The notes: generated from the sequence alone by a model not told the origin. DNA of 64,000 nucleotides from Panagrolaimus kolymaensis (GCA_028622995.1 JAJQJQ010000036.1:1240001-1304000); one strand, 5' to 3'; positions 34,695 to 46,363 are shown, counted from the stretch's first letter. Translations and numbers: made by a program.

Positions 34695-36003
34695 TCAGTC
34701 ATATTGTTTTGAATATTCATCTCGAAGTCGTCTTAATTCTTCACTTATATCAAAATCTTCAGGAATATAAAATTCAATCAATGGTGGCCGGCAACTTTCC
34801 ATTATTCCAGCATTTATTACGCGATGAATAAAACCTCGAAGATGTTCTTTATAAACAAATGGAAGATGGTTTCGGAATGATAAAGTGATGTCTATTTTTG
34901 ATGGCATCTGTAATTAGGAATTTTATATACATATTCTTGAGTTATGGAAAAAATAAAGGTTTTTAAATCAAAATTTTTAATTTGTGATTTCGACCTTAAA
35001 TAAATCAGTAATTTTCGAGTTTTCAGAAGTCAAGGTCTCGTTCAACTCGTCTAATTTTGGCTTTAAAAAAGATAAAAAGCTTACTTTCAATCCATTAAAA
35101 AAAGCTTCAAAATCAAAAGTTTCTGGAATGTCTTTTAGCACAAAATTTTTAATATTCCCAAAATGTGGAATTTTAGCCAAATTTTTTGCTGTTTCAAAAG
35201 TAATCGAACATTCTCCTTTTCCTCCATCAGCATTGAGATAAAAGAATTTTTGAAGCTTTGGAATTTTTTCTATTAGCTTTTCCAAGGGCACAATTTTTTC
35301 TCCATTTTCTCCATCTTTGCCACCAGTGTGCCGCTTTTTAATTTTTTCGCCTCCGCCTCCGCCTCCGCCTCCGGAGGTGGAGGCGCGGAGGCGATAAAAA
35401 TACGTTAGTTTTTCGAAACATCGCCTCCGCCTCCGCCTCCACCTCCGGAGGCGGAGGCGCCTCCGGAGGCGATGGAGGCGCCTCCGGAGGTGGAGGCGCG
35501 GCACACTGTTTGCCACTTGGGTTTATTACAATAGTTTTAAGAAGATCCAAAACTTTAATTTCTCCAGCCGAAACAAATAAATTAAATTCATTTAAACTTA
35601 AAATTTGCCATGTCAATCTCAAAATTTTTATATCACATTTATATATTCTAGCTGCCAGAGAAGAAATTACGCATTTATCATATATGCAAATTTCTAAAAT
35701 ATCCATTATCCAATTTTTTTTATTTTCTGGTAACTCCAAAATTTGTTTATTAACGTAATTGCTTCCATTTAATTCTTTAGTTCTCCAAAAATTTTCAGAA
35801 TAATCCGATCGAAATTCTGTGAAAGTTATTATTGGATGCTTTAAATAAAAATATTTACATATTCTCACAAGTTTGTTGTACATTTTTGCTGAGCGAAGGT
35901 TTCTTGCAATATAAAAAACAATGGTTTCTGGAAGCGAAAAATCATGAATGCATTTGGGATTGGAATATATAGAAACAACAGCTTTTGAAGGAGGATTATT
36001 CAT
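34695..36003 (-). pseudogene. F-box-like family member K, split by a hAT-type MITE
   Basis: The coding region runs from the ATG at 36003 to a donor at 35085, with the last exon 34907-34695. The 5' part holds DFSLPETIVFYIARNLRSAK and RICKYFYLKHPIITF. It continues to VINPSGK, where a 185-bp element (35324-35508) interrupts codons. Family sequence resumes on the other side (IVPLEKLIEKIPKLQKFF, then SITFETAKNLAKIPHF and PETFDFEAFF). The element plus its 8-bp duplication adds 193 bp, which is not a multiple of three, and the upstream frame stops within the element. Apart from this insertion both halves are open and match sister genes closely, so the inactivation looks recent. It may be polymorphic in the population. 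Confidence 0.82.
35324..35508. mobile_element. hAT-type MITE (185 bp)
   Basis: Terminal inverted repeats CAGTGTGCCGC / GCGGCACACTG (11 bp, perfect) are flanked by an 8-bp target duplication TTTGCCAC (35316-35323 and 35509-35516). An 8-bp duplication with CAGTG-type ends is diagnostic of the hAT superfamily. The interior is made of CCTCCG/CGGAGG hexamer runs arranged as nested palindromes, strikingly GC-rich here. There is no coding capacity. Confidence 0.9.
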
Positions 36004-36985
36004 GGCAAAAAAATAAAGTTGAATATAAAAATAAAAATAAATGAAGGACAAAATATTTATTTTAATTTAAAAATTATTTAAACCCTGAGAATATAAGAAT
36101 ATTAAATCCAAGCAATTTGATGTTACATTTTAAGAAGCATTTTAAGAAGCTTTTTTGTTGTTTTTAAGAATCAAATAAACTTTCTCTAAGTTAAACAAAA
36201 AAAAAAGACGAAGGAAGCGCATCCGAAAGTGAGCAGAGGAGGCCCTTTAAAGAAAAATCGAATTGTCATTTATGTATCTTTTTGCCAGAATTAATAGAGT
36301 GTTTTTAATTTATTCTTTTTTTCATTTAAAAAATATTCGTTTTCGGTAGGATATAGGAGATGGTTTTAAAATACTTAAGAATTGATGGTGACGTTCATTA
36401 ATAAATAAATAACCTTTTTTTCTTTTGAACGTGATTTTGAACGTTTAAATGGGAATGTTTTTAATTAATTTATTACGTAAAAAATTCTTAACAAAACTAA
36501 ATAAATTTTTATTATTATTTTTGAAGCTATATTTAAAAGCATAATTATTTGTTTACACTAAAAACTAACAAAATTTTCAATAAAATATTTAAACAGAAAT
36601 AAAATTTTTAAAAATCGATTCGAATTCTGTTTTTAATTTTGTTGAATGATTGCAGAAAAATTTTGTGAAAAAAAGCGTTTTTCATTTTGTTTTAGAAAAA
36701 AAGCAAAGAAAAAACTACGAAAGTTGCTTGTTCATTTGAGCAAAGGAAGAGAAAAAAAACATGATTCGAAAACATTTTCAATCGTGATTCGCGAATCATC
36801 ATTTCTCGATTGTTTTTATTTTACAACTTTCTTTCATAATGCAAAAAAAAGGAAAAGAAATGAAATCAAAAAAAATTTAGACGTAACGAAAATAAATTTT
36901 TAAATGCAGTCAGTTTTGTGGAATTACATTCTAACATAAAAATTGCAAAATTTAGTCAAATAAAACACAAAAAATCAATGGTTTT
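36004..36985. other. intergenic, no gene seen
   Basis: AT-rich. The open frame at 36646-36903 (plus) is lysine-rich and matches nothing known. Confidence 0.5.
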
Positions 36986-38497
36986 TTAACGATGCCTATT
37001 TTCTGAAATAGTTTTCACAGTGGTGTTAGTAATTTTAGGTGGAGAACTTTGAATTGAATCTGGAATTAAAAACTTTGCCCCAAAATAGTTTCCATAAAAT
37101 TTTAAATATGCTTTTCTTGTTGATGGACTAAAAATATTTTCATTTTACCATTTACCTTTTAATTTTTTTTCGCAAACCTCAAAACAATTAATGAAATGCT
37201 TCCAGTCCAAGCATAAACATCAGCCACAACAGGAACAAGTAATTGGAAAAGGTAGTTTATTTCTGGATTATTAGTGAAATAAGGTCGAATGTAATTATAA
37301 ATGCTTCGAAAAAGCTGGAGAGCAAAAAAGATAAATGAAATGTCTGAAATCAAAACATTTTTTTAGAAATTGAAAGCTACAAATGAAAAAAATTTATAAA
37401 CAGTTACCTTTCTCATTATTAATTTTTTTTTGCTAAAATTTTATAATTTTATGACAAAATAAAAAAAGCTTTATCAAAATTTTATATTTTTTTTGTAGCC
37501 TAATTTTCTTAATTAAATTTTATTTATTTTTCCAATACCTTTAATTCCTTAACTTTTGCAATTAGTGAAAGTTCAGTCATTCAACCTTTTTTTTGCAAAT
37601 TTAATAATTTGATTTCTTGAACATTTAATTTTCACCCGACAAAATAACAAAATATAAACTTACACAATAATCTCGTGTCATTCAACTTCGCTGAATTATT
37701 ATTATTATTAGTCGTTTTATAACTTCTAAATTTAAAAGCAGCAAGAACATTAAAAATTGCTTGAATAAATGTGCATGAAAAATAAAAAATTGAAGATACT
37801 ACATAAATAGCTCGTTGAGCGTCATTGGCTTTCATTCGAAGTATTACTTCTCCATTTGCAGCAAATTGAAAGATTCCATCTTCCGGAAATCGATGAGCTA
37901 AAATAAATATTGGAAGTGTTAATACTACGAAAGTGTACCATTGTCTTGACCAAATCTAAAAAGTCCAGATTTAGTATGTGAAAAATCAAATTCTTTTGTC
38001 TTTTGGGTATTTGCAAGAAAATATTCAAATTTTCAATTGGATGGATAAAAAAGAAAATGGATCCAGAAAGACTAACTTTTGAGTAAATTGTTGGAAACCA
38101 AAACAATGTAAATCGATTAAATGCAATTAAAGTATGAGCAATAAATTGTCCAAACACAAAATAACCAGATATAGTTAAATTTAAACTTGCTAAATATCCA
38201 TGGGTTTTAAAATATTCTGGCCATAAACCAAAACTCGGGAGTTTTGTTAAATATTTCTAAAATAAGCCTTTTGGGTTTTAAATCAAAAAAGAGATTCGAA
38301 AAAAAAATTGATAAGTAACTCACCGAAAGAATAAACATAAAATCTTGAACAAATATAACTCGAAACAAATCATAGACAGCTCCTTTGAACCTCAGATTTT
38401 TTTGAACACATAAAACAATAAAAAACGAAAAATGAAAAGCATAAAAAATAATTTCAATACAAAAAATTACGATATCAAAAGTTGTAACATAAAACAT
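36986..38497 (-). CDS. Srg/Srv-like serpentine chemoreceptor, intact
   Basis: Five exons (38497-38324, 38256-38077, 37955-37664, 37343-37178, 37127-36986) join in phase into 317 residues with seven hydrophobic segments. Diagnostic features are FGQFIAHTLIAFNRFTLFWFP at the end of TM3 followed by IYSK/IWSRQW in loop 2, the charged-then-hydrophobic segment around NGEVILRMKANDAQRAIY before TM5, and SPSTRKAYLKFYG after TM7. These fit the Srg superfamily (Srg/Srv). Such receptors sit in sensory cilia and detect chemicals through G proteins; the ligand is unknown. The last intron splits the serine of the LSPST motif, and only this splice restores the conserved tail. A frameshifted relative lies at 11458-12020. 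Confidence 0.85.
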
Positions 38498-38951
38498 TTT
38501 TGCTTTTAAAAAAATAATTTTAAGAAAGAAAAAAATGATTTCGACTTGCTTGCAATAACTTTTATTTTTTAAGAAGCTACAAAGTAATTAATTAATAATA
38601 TTTTCTTTTTTCTTTGCGCATGAATGATTTACCTCGTTTTTTTAAAAATAAATATAAAGTCTGTCTTTTTTAATTATTCTATTTTGCGTTTGCCTTTGTA
38701 ACTTCATTTTTTTTTTATGAATCAGAAGTGTAATTATTTTGGAAATTTATTTTCGAAGAATATAGATAAAAAATTTTGTAAAATAATAAATAATTATTTA
38801 ATAGAAATGTTGCATAAAAATTTAAGAGGAAAAAATCCTTTTCAATGATAATTTGCAGAAAATTTTTGAACGGCTATGGCTGTAGTTACTTTGGATGAAA
38901 AAGTTAAGGTAACTAAAAATTTAGTGTAAAAAAAATCAAAAAGGTTTTTAC
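38498..38951. other. short intergenic region
   Basis: AT-rich DNA between the 5' end of the Srg/Srv-like receptor and the tRNA gene. Nothing else was seen. Confidence 0.5.
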
Positions 38952-39023
38952 TGGAGATATAGGGAATTGAACCCCAGACCTCCCCCACGCTAAGGGGGCG
39001 CTCTACCCCTGAGCTATATCCCC
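38952..39023 (-). tRNA. tRNA-Ala (AGC)
   Basis: On the minus strand a 72-nt cloverleaf folds. The acceptor GGGGATA/TATCTCC has one G-T pair. The D arm is of TAGCTCAGGGGTAGAGC type. The anticodon stem is CCCCC/GGGGG with loop TTAGCGT, placing AGC at positions 34-36. The T arm contains GGTTCAATTCC. The A box and B box are both recognisable. A T-rich run follows downstream, as expected for RNA polymerase III termination. AGC decodes alanine GCU codons. Confidence 0.95.
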
Positions 39024-39211
39024 AACGAAGAAACATTGAATCATAAAAACTATGTTCAAATGAAAAAGGAAAGATTAAAAACATGGGTCGTGTCGCAATG
39101 CACAAAAAAGAAAAAGAAAAGAAAAGCCTTCAAAAAAAGTTGTTTTTCAACGAAAATATCAAAACAAAAAAACTTCATTTTTTGCTTGAGCGTCCCTAGG
39201 AGTAAGTAAAA

Positions 39212-40345
39212 TTATTTGGTAGTTGAAGCAATAAGTGAAATAACAGCCGTGGTTGTGGTAATTTTATGTTTCCAAAAAAATCCAAATATGGTTTTTCGAA
39301 ATGGTGGAATTACAAACATTTTTACAATTGGATTTAATAAAGGATAAAATCCACCAATTAAAGTAAAAACTGAAGCAAACCATGGAAAATTTTGACTAAA
39401 AGAATTTAACAATAATAATGGAATTACCATCGTCCAAAATGGAATCATTGCCTGCAAAAAAAGCAAAAGGAATATTGTTGTTTCAAAGTGAAATTTAATT
39501 CAAATTTTACAAACCTCGCAAAAGAAAACAATACTAATTTGATTTTGAATTTTTCGATCAGCTTTAGTGAAATTTTTTGAATGCTTCCAAAGTTTGTAAA
39601 TTATTCCAATCGAACAAAAAATAATTATTCCAAAACTGCCAAACGAAAATGCTGTTGAATATGTTGTATCAATAGAACTAAAGGTATTCGCCTAAAAAAA
39701 GACATGCTTTTAATTTTTTAATAAATTTGATGATACTGTGGAAATTTTATTTACCGTGTTTGTAACAAGAAAATTAATATTAGTTATATTTTCATTAAGA
39801 ATTTCACTTAAAATTGGTCCATAAATTTCTTGCTGATTTGGTTTTGGAGAATAATAAATTAAATATGCAATTAAAAAATACGCGGGAAAGAAAAGTGCCA
39901 AACCAATTAAACCACAAAAAGCTTTAATCCCGAGAGTATAGTTACTAAAAAAGCTATTTATTTTCTTTGTTTTTTCTTTTCTTAAAAAAATTTACAAACA
40001 AATAAGAAAAAATCTATAAACAAATTGCACACAAGCAATTGTCATCGAAGAATTTGTAAGATAAACTGAAACCATGGCAATCACATAATCAAATGGCCTT
40101 CCAATGTATGAAGACCAACCATCAATAATAAAAAAATCATGCACAAAATCTTTTGAATATACCATCCATCCTTTTGTCATTGCACCAATAATTACAAATA
40201 TAAAATCAAAAATAGCTCCAAGATATAAGATTTTTTTATAATTTACAAGAGGCTTTCCAGATTTTTTCCATATTAACCAAATCAAAAAGCCATTTAATAA
40301 AATTGCAATATGGGTGGCTACGGTAGAAATATTTAACTTCACCAT
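39212..40345 (-). CDS. Str/Srd-like serpentine chemoreceptor (receptor 1 of 4), intact
   Basis: Four exons (40345-39996, 39944-39755, 39691-39515, 39451-39212) give 318 residues. TM1 is AILLNGFLIWLIW, with KSGKPLVNYKKILYLGAIFDF leading into TM2, the usual Str/Srd start. Exon 2 holds LGIKAFCGLIGLALFFPAYF and YGPIL. Exon 3 holds SFGSFGIIIFCSIGIIYKLW and the basic loop before TM6 (ADRKIQNQ). Exon 4 ends with LNPIVKMFVIPPFRKTIF, the TM7-tail signature. Exon 1 is exactly 350 nt (phase 2), as in its three paralogues. It is a putative ciliary chemosensory GPCR with unknown ligand. Head-to-head with receptor 2 across a 1.3-kb spacer. Confidence 0.85.
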
Positions 40346-41608
40346 ATTCAGAAGAAAGAAAAAAGAAAGAAATTAAACTGTATTTCAGAAAACAAAATAC
40401 TCAAAATTTTAATTTCTGGAAAATATTAAGAAAATAAAAAAAATAAAAAGATAGAAAGGTTAGTTACTACTTACCTTTATTATTGCGATACTTGAAAAAA
40501 ACACAACCTTAGCAAAATTCCAATGTAAAGAAAACTAATTTAAAAAAATTCTTGGATTATTTATTTTTAATTTAAAAAAAAAACAATGTAAAAATTCCCA
40601 TTTTTTTTGTAAACAAAGAATGAATTTCTTTTAATTGAAAAAAAGTAATAAGGCAAATATTTTTGCATATTTCAGAAGTACCAAAATTATTATTAAAAAT
40701 TTAAAAAACAATAAAAAAATTTTTTTATTAAATCTTTGATGGATATTTTTAAAATTTATGATAGAAATAAATATTAAAAAATTCCAAAAATTTGTGTCAT
40801 GGTTTCTAGATGTCCTTTATCTTGTCACTTTATGGCGAGCAAGAAAATAAGATATAAAAAGAAAGAAAACATATTTTTTTTGACAAGGTTATCTTCTTTT
40901 TTTTGGTAGTTGTTTTGTTTATATATTTTTTTTAGCTTATTGTGTCTTGAATCGTTGTTATTTTGTGATTCCAAATTTGACGTTTTCAATTTTTTTCCAT
41001 TTTTATTTTTGTTCGACAGTAGAAAAAAAAGATTGCTCACTTTCTTTAAAAATTGTTTCATCCATTATTTATTTTTTTTATAAGCCAGCGTCATTAACAT
41101 TTAAAACAATGGATTCCCGAAAAGGTTAAAATCCAATTTTTTTTGTTATTCTCTTTTACGTTTGGACATTTCTTCAATTATTTATTTTATTTTATTTTAA
41201 TAAAACAAAAACTGCTGCCATTATTTTTTATTATTATTTTTTTCTTTAAAACAAAACAAAAAAAATTAAAGTTTTGCCATTCATATTTTTTAAATTTTCT
41301 TTTATAAGAATGAAAAGAATTCAGTAAATAAAAGCTATACTCTATTATTAATTTCCGGTATTCTTTAAAAACTAAAACAAAAAAGCGCAAATAAGCACTT
41401 TTTTCCACCAACGTTGGCGTGGAAAAAATTAATAAAAGAAAAAACAAAAGAATGTAGTTTTTTTTGTTGTTTTTTTATTCGTTTTATTGTTTGAGAAAAA
41501 ATTAACTTTACATTTTTTTACATTTTTTTTACCTTTAAAAGGCACCTTCGAGCCATTAACCAAAGCCATTTACAAGACGACGAAAAGCATCCGGCGGCGG
41601 TAGCAGCC
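40346..41608. other. divergent intergenic region between two receptor genes
   Basis: Both neighbouring receptors are transcribed away from this 1.26-kb stretch, so it should contain both promoters. No exon or RNA gene was recognised in its homopolymer-rich sequence. A CTTTAAAAGG TATA-like string lies about 75 bp upstream of receptor 2. Confidence 0.5.
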
Positions 41609-42717
41609 ATGGTGAGGCTCGACATATCTACCGTAGCCAGTCACATTGCAATTCCATTAAATGGATTTTTAATTTGGTTAATTCATGAAAAATCTGGAAA
41701 ACATTTAGAAAGTTATAAAAAATTGTTATATCTTGGAGCCATATTTGATTTTATTTTTACTTCGGTTACTGTCATGGTTGTTCCAACGATAGTATTTTCA
41801 AACGATTTTTTATATTATTTTATTATCATTAATGGATGGGCAGCTTTTATTGGGCATCCAATAGATTTTATAATAAATATTTTTCATGTTTATTTATCTT
41901 ATGTCTCCATGACTATTGCAACGGTGCAATATATTTATCGATTTTTGTTAATTCTTTGGTAGGCCAAAAATTTTTAAATATACGTAAAAATAATTTTGAT
42001 GGGAAATTTTTTTAGGGACTACACTCTCGACGCGAAAAATTTCGGTGGATTGGTAACTCTAGCCTTAATTGTTCCGTCGTATTATTTGTATGTTTTTTAT
42101 GTAAATTTTTATCCAAAATCAAATGAAATGGAAATATATGGACCAATTTTATTGGAAACTAAAATCATTGAAAAAAGTGAACTGAAAAGTTTTATCGTTA
42201 GCTTGAGAGTGAGTTTGAAGATGAAATTGTTCTGGGTTTTAAAAATTTGGTTTTAGGCTCCACCATTTGAAGCAACAACCTTTTATTCTGCAGCAATTTC
42301 AATTGGAAGTTTTGGAATAATTATTTTTTGTTCGATTGGAATAATTTACAAACTTTGGAGGCATCAAAAAAATTTCGCTAGTGCTGATCGAAAAATTCAA
42401 AATCAAATTAGCATTATTTTATTTTGCGAGGTAAACTTCCAAATAAAAAAACCAATAAATATCATTAAAAAAAATTTTAGGCTGTGGTTCCACTTTTTAC
42501 AATGGTAATTCCATTGCTATTTGTTACATATTTAAGCCAATATTTTCCATGGCTCGTGTCAGTTCTAAATTTTATTATGGCTTTTTCTCCACTTTTTAAT
42601 CCAATCGTAAAAATGTTTGTTATTTCTCCATTTCGAAAAACTATTTTGGAAATTATCACTCGAAAGAAGGCAAATTCGTTCACTACCATTACAGCTTCAA
42701 ATTCGTCTTCGAAATAA
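41609..42717 (+). CDS. Str/Srd-like serpentine chemoreceptor (receptor 2 of 4), intact
   Basis: Exons 41609-41958, 42016-42208, 42257-42430 and 42481-42717 give 317 residues with the same layout and phases as receptor 1. Landmarks: IPLNGFLIWLIHEKSGK, YLGAIFDFIF, DYTLDAKNFGG, MEIYGPILLETKIIEK, SFGIIIFCSIGIIYKLW and FNPIVKMFVISPFRKTI. The short introns (about 48-57 bp) are canonical. Exon 2 is nearly identical at DNA level to part of receptor 3, and exon 3 to receptors 1 and 4, although other exons differ more. This patchwork suggests conversion between copies. Role as for receptor 1. Confidence 0.85.
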
Positions 42718-43186
42718 AAACAAATAAAAAATACACCATTTTTTGCTTATTTTGATATTTTTGCTTTTAATTAAACTTTGTCTTTTTAAGATACAATATT
42801 TTTTCTAATTTATAAATTTGCACTTTTCCGAACCCATATTTTTTTTTATTCGTTTGCAAGATTTTTTTATATTTCTTTAAATTTTTTGTTAGTCTTTAGG
42901 TTTCATTTAAAACAAAAAAATTATATTTTTCTTGAAAACATTTTTTTATTTTTCGTATTTGTTTTTAAATAAAGTTTTAATCATCTTTTATTGGAGCTTG
43001 AAAAAAAAGCTTATTTTTGTATGATTACTCCTAGTTGATGTGTTAATAATTATTTGTATGCATAAATAAAAGTTTGACTATGTTTTATATTCCATTTTTA
43101 AACCCTTTTTAAGTTCAATTAATATCTTCCATTGTTTGATTAAGAATTTTGTGTTTTTGAGAATTTACCAAGTAATAGGTTATCTT
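42718..43186. other. intergenic, no gene seen
   Basis: AT-rich 3' flank of receptor 2 up to the BEL/Pao element. Confidence 0.5.
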
Positions 43187-43368
43187 TGTAGCGACGGTTG
43201 AGAGCTTTAGGTAGTTGCGGTTCCGAGAGAGATGAGAGAGAGACGACTTGTTGCAACCCAGATTTATTACACGAATGTTCTTCTAACAATATTATAAAAC
43301 AATGACAATAAAGATTATTATGCTAATTTTATACTAGAGAAAGGAAGATGATCACGAGCGTCGTGACA
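43187..43368 (-). repeat. 3' LTR of element 3
   Basis: 182 bp, beginning TGTAGCG and ending CGTGACA on the plus strand. It is preceded by ATCTT, half of the target duplication. Confidence 0.9.
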
Positions 43369-43685
43369 TTCCCGGCCAGCGATGAGTGGATTGATGGATC
43401 ATAAAGTATATAGTTGAAACTGGATCATTAAAAGGATCATTCATAGAATTGAATCATAGTGGCATTATAAATAAGCAAGTTCGATCATGTTGATTGAAGA
43501 AGAACATTGATAAGATCATAGAGTATATAAGTGATAATGTGTTGGAAGCAAATGAAAAGAAGAAGAAGAATTACGATGTTGAGGTTAAATGTTGATGAGA
43601 TTGATAGTTGTTTGAGATGAAAGTTGTTTGAGATGAAAGTTGTTGAGTGTTGTTTGATGTGTAGTTGGTTTGAGTTGTGATGATA

Positions 43686-46034
43686 TTATAATGATGATGA
43701 AGTTGGTGATGATTCTTCCAATGGTTTAGGTTGTTTTATTGGGGTGGAGTAGTGCTCTTCGATGAGCTCCTCCCCACCAGGACTTTGAAAGGAATCCAAA
43801 GCTTTTTTATCGGATAAATTATAACCGTTTAAAAAACTTTCTTCATTATGATTTACAATGTTTTCATCCTTTTTGCTATTAAGGATTGGTTCATTTTCTT
43901 TCATAAAAGGAGGATTTATCCGAACTTTTGGAATATCCGCATCTTTATTATCTTCATAAACCGTTTTTAGATTTTCACAACACTTTGAATATGTTTCATG
44001 AAGTTTTAGTTGGTGATTAGAAAGATTTTCTTCAACCTTTTTAACGATCAAATCCAAATTAGGAGTATTCATATGTTGAGAATCTGAAATTTCCGTTTTA
44101 TTGGAAGATTCTACTGGATCTTGTGAAACTTTATCAAGTTGTTCAACTTTTTGAAACTCTTGTTTATCCTTTTCATTTCCTAATGTTGGTAGTTCACGAA
44201 CAGAAAATCCAAGTGAATGTTTAGCTGAGTATCGATTAATTTCATCGGTGCTTTTACCAAATAATGATATAGTCATAGCAGAAATGTTTGGTGGACGATT
44301 TGTTGTATCTGGACCACAATACATTATTCCAACTTTGGAATGAACTCGAGTTAATCCATTATCAAGTTTTTCAAATGAATCAACGAATTCAAAGAAATTA
44401 TCAGCTCCGATAAGAATATCAGGTGATCGATGTTTTCTTTCCATCTTTCCGGAATCAGCTTTTTCAAGAATTGGAATAACTGTTGCAATTGTTTTAATGG
44501 TGTTAACAAAAATTTCATTTTGACCTTCACATGTGTTAATGCACAATTTTACGAGATGAGAAGTAACAACTGTTGCTTTTCCACCAAATGTTTGAGTTGT
44601 AAATTTATCAACATTAAGAGTCTCAAGATTCAAACTTTTTGCTAAGCTTGTGGTTATGTATGATTGTTGTGATCCAAGGTCAAAGAAAGCAATCGCATCC
44701 AACTTTGGATCGTTATTATTTTTCGAAACATGAACTTCAGTTGCTAATAAAGTCGATTGTTTGTTGTTTACTGTAAAAAATGCACTTGTTGGCGATGGCC
44801 TTTCTTTGTTATGACGTAAGCCAAGACAAATGGATGTATGGTGTCTTCCATTGCAAGCTTTGCATTTAACGCTGGAATTGCAGTTTGCAGATTTATGGTT
44901 ATCAAGTGTACATTTTACACAACGACCTTTTGCTTCAAGTTGAGCAATCCTTTCTTGAGGAGTTCGAAAATTTGGACAATCTTTCATCCAATGACTTTCA
45001 TCGCAAAAATTACACCTTGTGTAAGGTTTTATAATAGAATTAGGATTAGGTGAATACGAAGTAATTGGTTGTTGAGTTTTATCACTTTCCAAACAACGAT
45101 GTTCAATTTCATTTTTCAATGCAAGTTCTTTTAACTTTGTAAGAAGTTTTTCCGTGGTAAAATCTTGATCGATTTCAATTTGCCATAAGAGTTCACTGCG
45201 AAGTTTAAGAGGCATTTTATTGATGATATCTCGACGAGTTGGATAATTTTCAATATCAACATTATGATTTTTTAATTGACGACAAATGTTTGTTATCATA
45301 TTAACCGAATCTCGAAGTGTTTCTGGGTTCGAGTTTGTGACAGAAAGGCTACTGAGTTTGTCTTGAAGTTCGTTGATAACATATCGGTCATTACCAAACC
45401 TTTCAATGAGGATGTCAACAACGGATTGATAACTTTTATCAGAAATTTCAAATCCTTTCACTTCATCAAGAGCACGACCATCAAGAAGGCCAAGAAGTGC
45501 GATGAGTTTTTCGATTAATGGATAACTTCTATCATGAACGCTATGCTTAAATCTTTGCCAAAATTGATTCCATTCAAGGATGCTACCAGTGAATTTAGGA
45601 ATGTTCAAATATGGAACTACATTTTGAATGGTATGAGTTGTATTACATGTAACAACTTTAGATTCGATTTGGTTATCCATTGCAGAAGGTACATTTAATT
45701 TCAAATATTCGGTGATCTTTAGGATGCCTTCGTTTAGCTTTTCCTTTGTGGTAGAATATAATGGATTGTCAATCCAAGAATCATAAAGATTTACTTCAGC
45801 TTCACGAGTTGTATCTTCTTTAATACTATCGCAAAGAATATCCCATGATGTAAATGCTTCTTTCATGTTAGAAAGATCACTTTCAAGCTTGTTTTGATGG
45901 AGTACAAAGTCAACTTTAACTAAGTCTGTCCATGGTGGTGGATTGTTCATAATAAACTCATTAAATAGAGTAAGATGTTCATCACCCCATCTTTTAGCAA
46001 GTCCGATTTTAGTTCGAATACGACCAGATGACAT
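43686..46034 (-). CDS. BEL/Pao Gag-protease polyprotein, no polymerase
   Basis: A single 782-residue frame. Residues about 120-270 form the Pao-type Gag core (DUF1759-like), with IPKFTGSILEWNQFWQRFKH and a long helical region. Three zinc-knuckle-like clusters follow at about 340-405 (CNFCDESHWMKDC, CVKCTLDNHKSANC, CKACNGRHHTSIC). A DUF1758-type retropepsin domain lies around 430-590; AFFDLGSQQSYIT contains its catalytic aspartate in an unusual DLGSQ context. The last 150 residues are acidic and unstructured. Families of this kind normally continue into reverse transcriptase; here the frame stops about 300 bp before the 3' LTR. Confidence 0.88.
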   Translation of the reverse strand: MSSGRIRTKIGLAKRWGDEHLTLFNEFIMNNPPPWTDLVKVDFVLHQNKLESDLSNMKEAFTSWDILCDSIKEDTTREAEVNLYDSWIDNPLYSTTKEKLNEGILKITEYLKLNVPSAMDNQIESKVVTCNTTHTIQNVVPYLNIPKFTGSILEWNQFWQRFKHSVHDRSYPLIEKLIALLGLLDGRALDEVKGFEISDKSYQSVVDILIERFGNDRYVINELQDKLSSLSVTNSNPETLRDSVNMITNICRQLKNHNVDIENYPTRRDIINKMPLKLRSELLWQIEIDQDFTTEKLLTKLKELALKNEIEHRCLESDKTQQPITSYSPNPNSIIKPYTRCNFCDESHWMKDCPNFRTPQERIAQLEAKGRCVKCTLDNHKSANCNSSVKCKACNGRHHTSICLGLRHNKERPSPTSAFFTVNNKQSTLLATEVHVSKNNNDPKLDAIAFFDLGSQQSYITTSLAKSLNLETLNVDKFTTQTFGGKATVVTSHLVKLCINTCEGQNEIFVNTIKTIATVIPILEKADSGKMERKHRSPDILIGADNFFEFVDSFEKLDNGLTRVHSKVGIMYCGPDTTNRPPNISAMTISLFGKSTDEINRYSAKHSLGFSVRELPTLGNEKDKQEFQKVEQLDKVSQDPVESSNKTEISDSQHMNTPNLDLIVKKVEENLSNHQLKLHETYSKCCENLKTVYEDNKDADIPKVRINPPFMKENEPILNSKKDENIVNHNEESFLNGYNLSDKKALDSFQSPGGEELIEEHYSTPIKQPKPLEESSPTSSSL

Positions 46035-46363
46035 ATTGTAAATGTTTCAAAAAACTTTTGTTTAAAACAAATCAATAAAATTACAGTGATTGATAATAAC
46101 TCAGTTGTTTTAGAATTATACCAATATGTATACAACGATTAAAATATGCGATTAGCTGATCACAGAGATTTTATCACGTTTTAACCACACGAAGTTGAGA
46201 TTCAACAAATTAACACTTTGGAAATTTGAAGAATAAAGTTTTTCGAGAACGAAGATCTAGAGCCAAAGTGATGGGTAGATAACGTCAAGAAAAATAACGA
46301 TAAGAAAGTAAGAAGTTTGCAGCTTTGTACAAAAATCTTATAACAGAAGATCCGAAGATCAAG

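Noticed and set aside
37395..37431. Possible extra 25-nt micro-exon in the Srg/Srv-like receptor
   Set aside because: Including it introduces a stop or breaks the next exon's frame. Direct splicing of 37664 to 37343 gives the conserved sequence.
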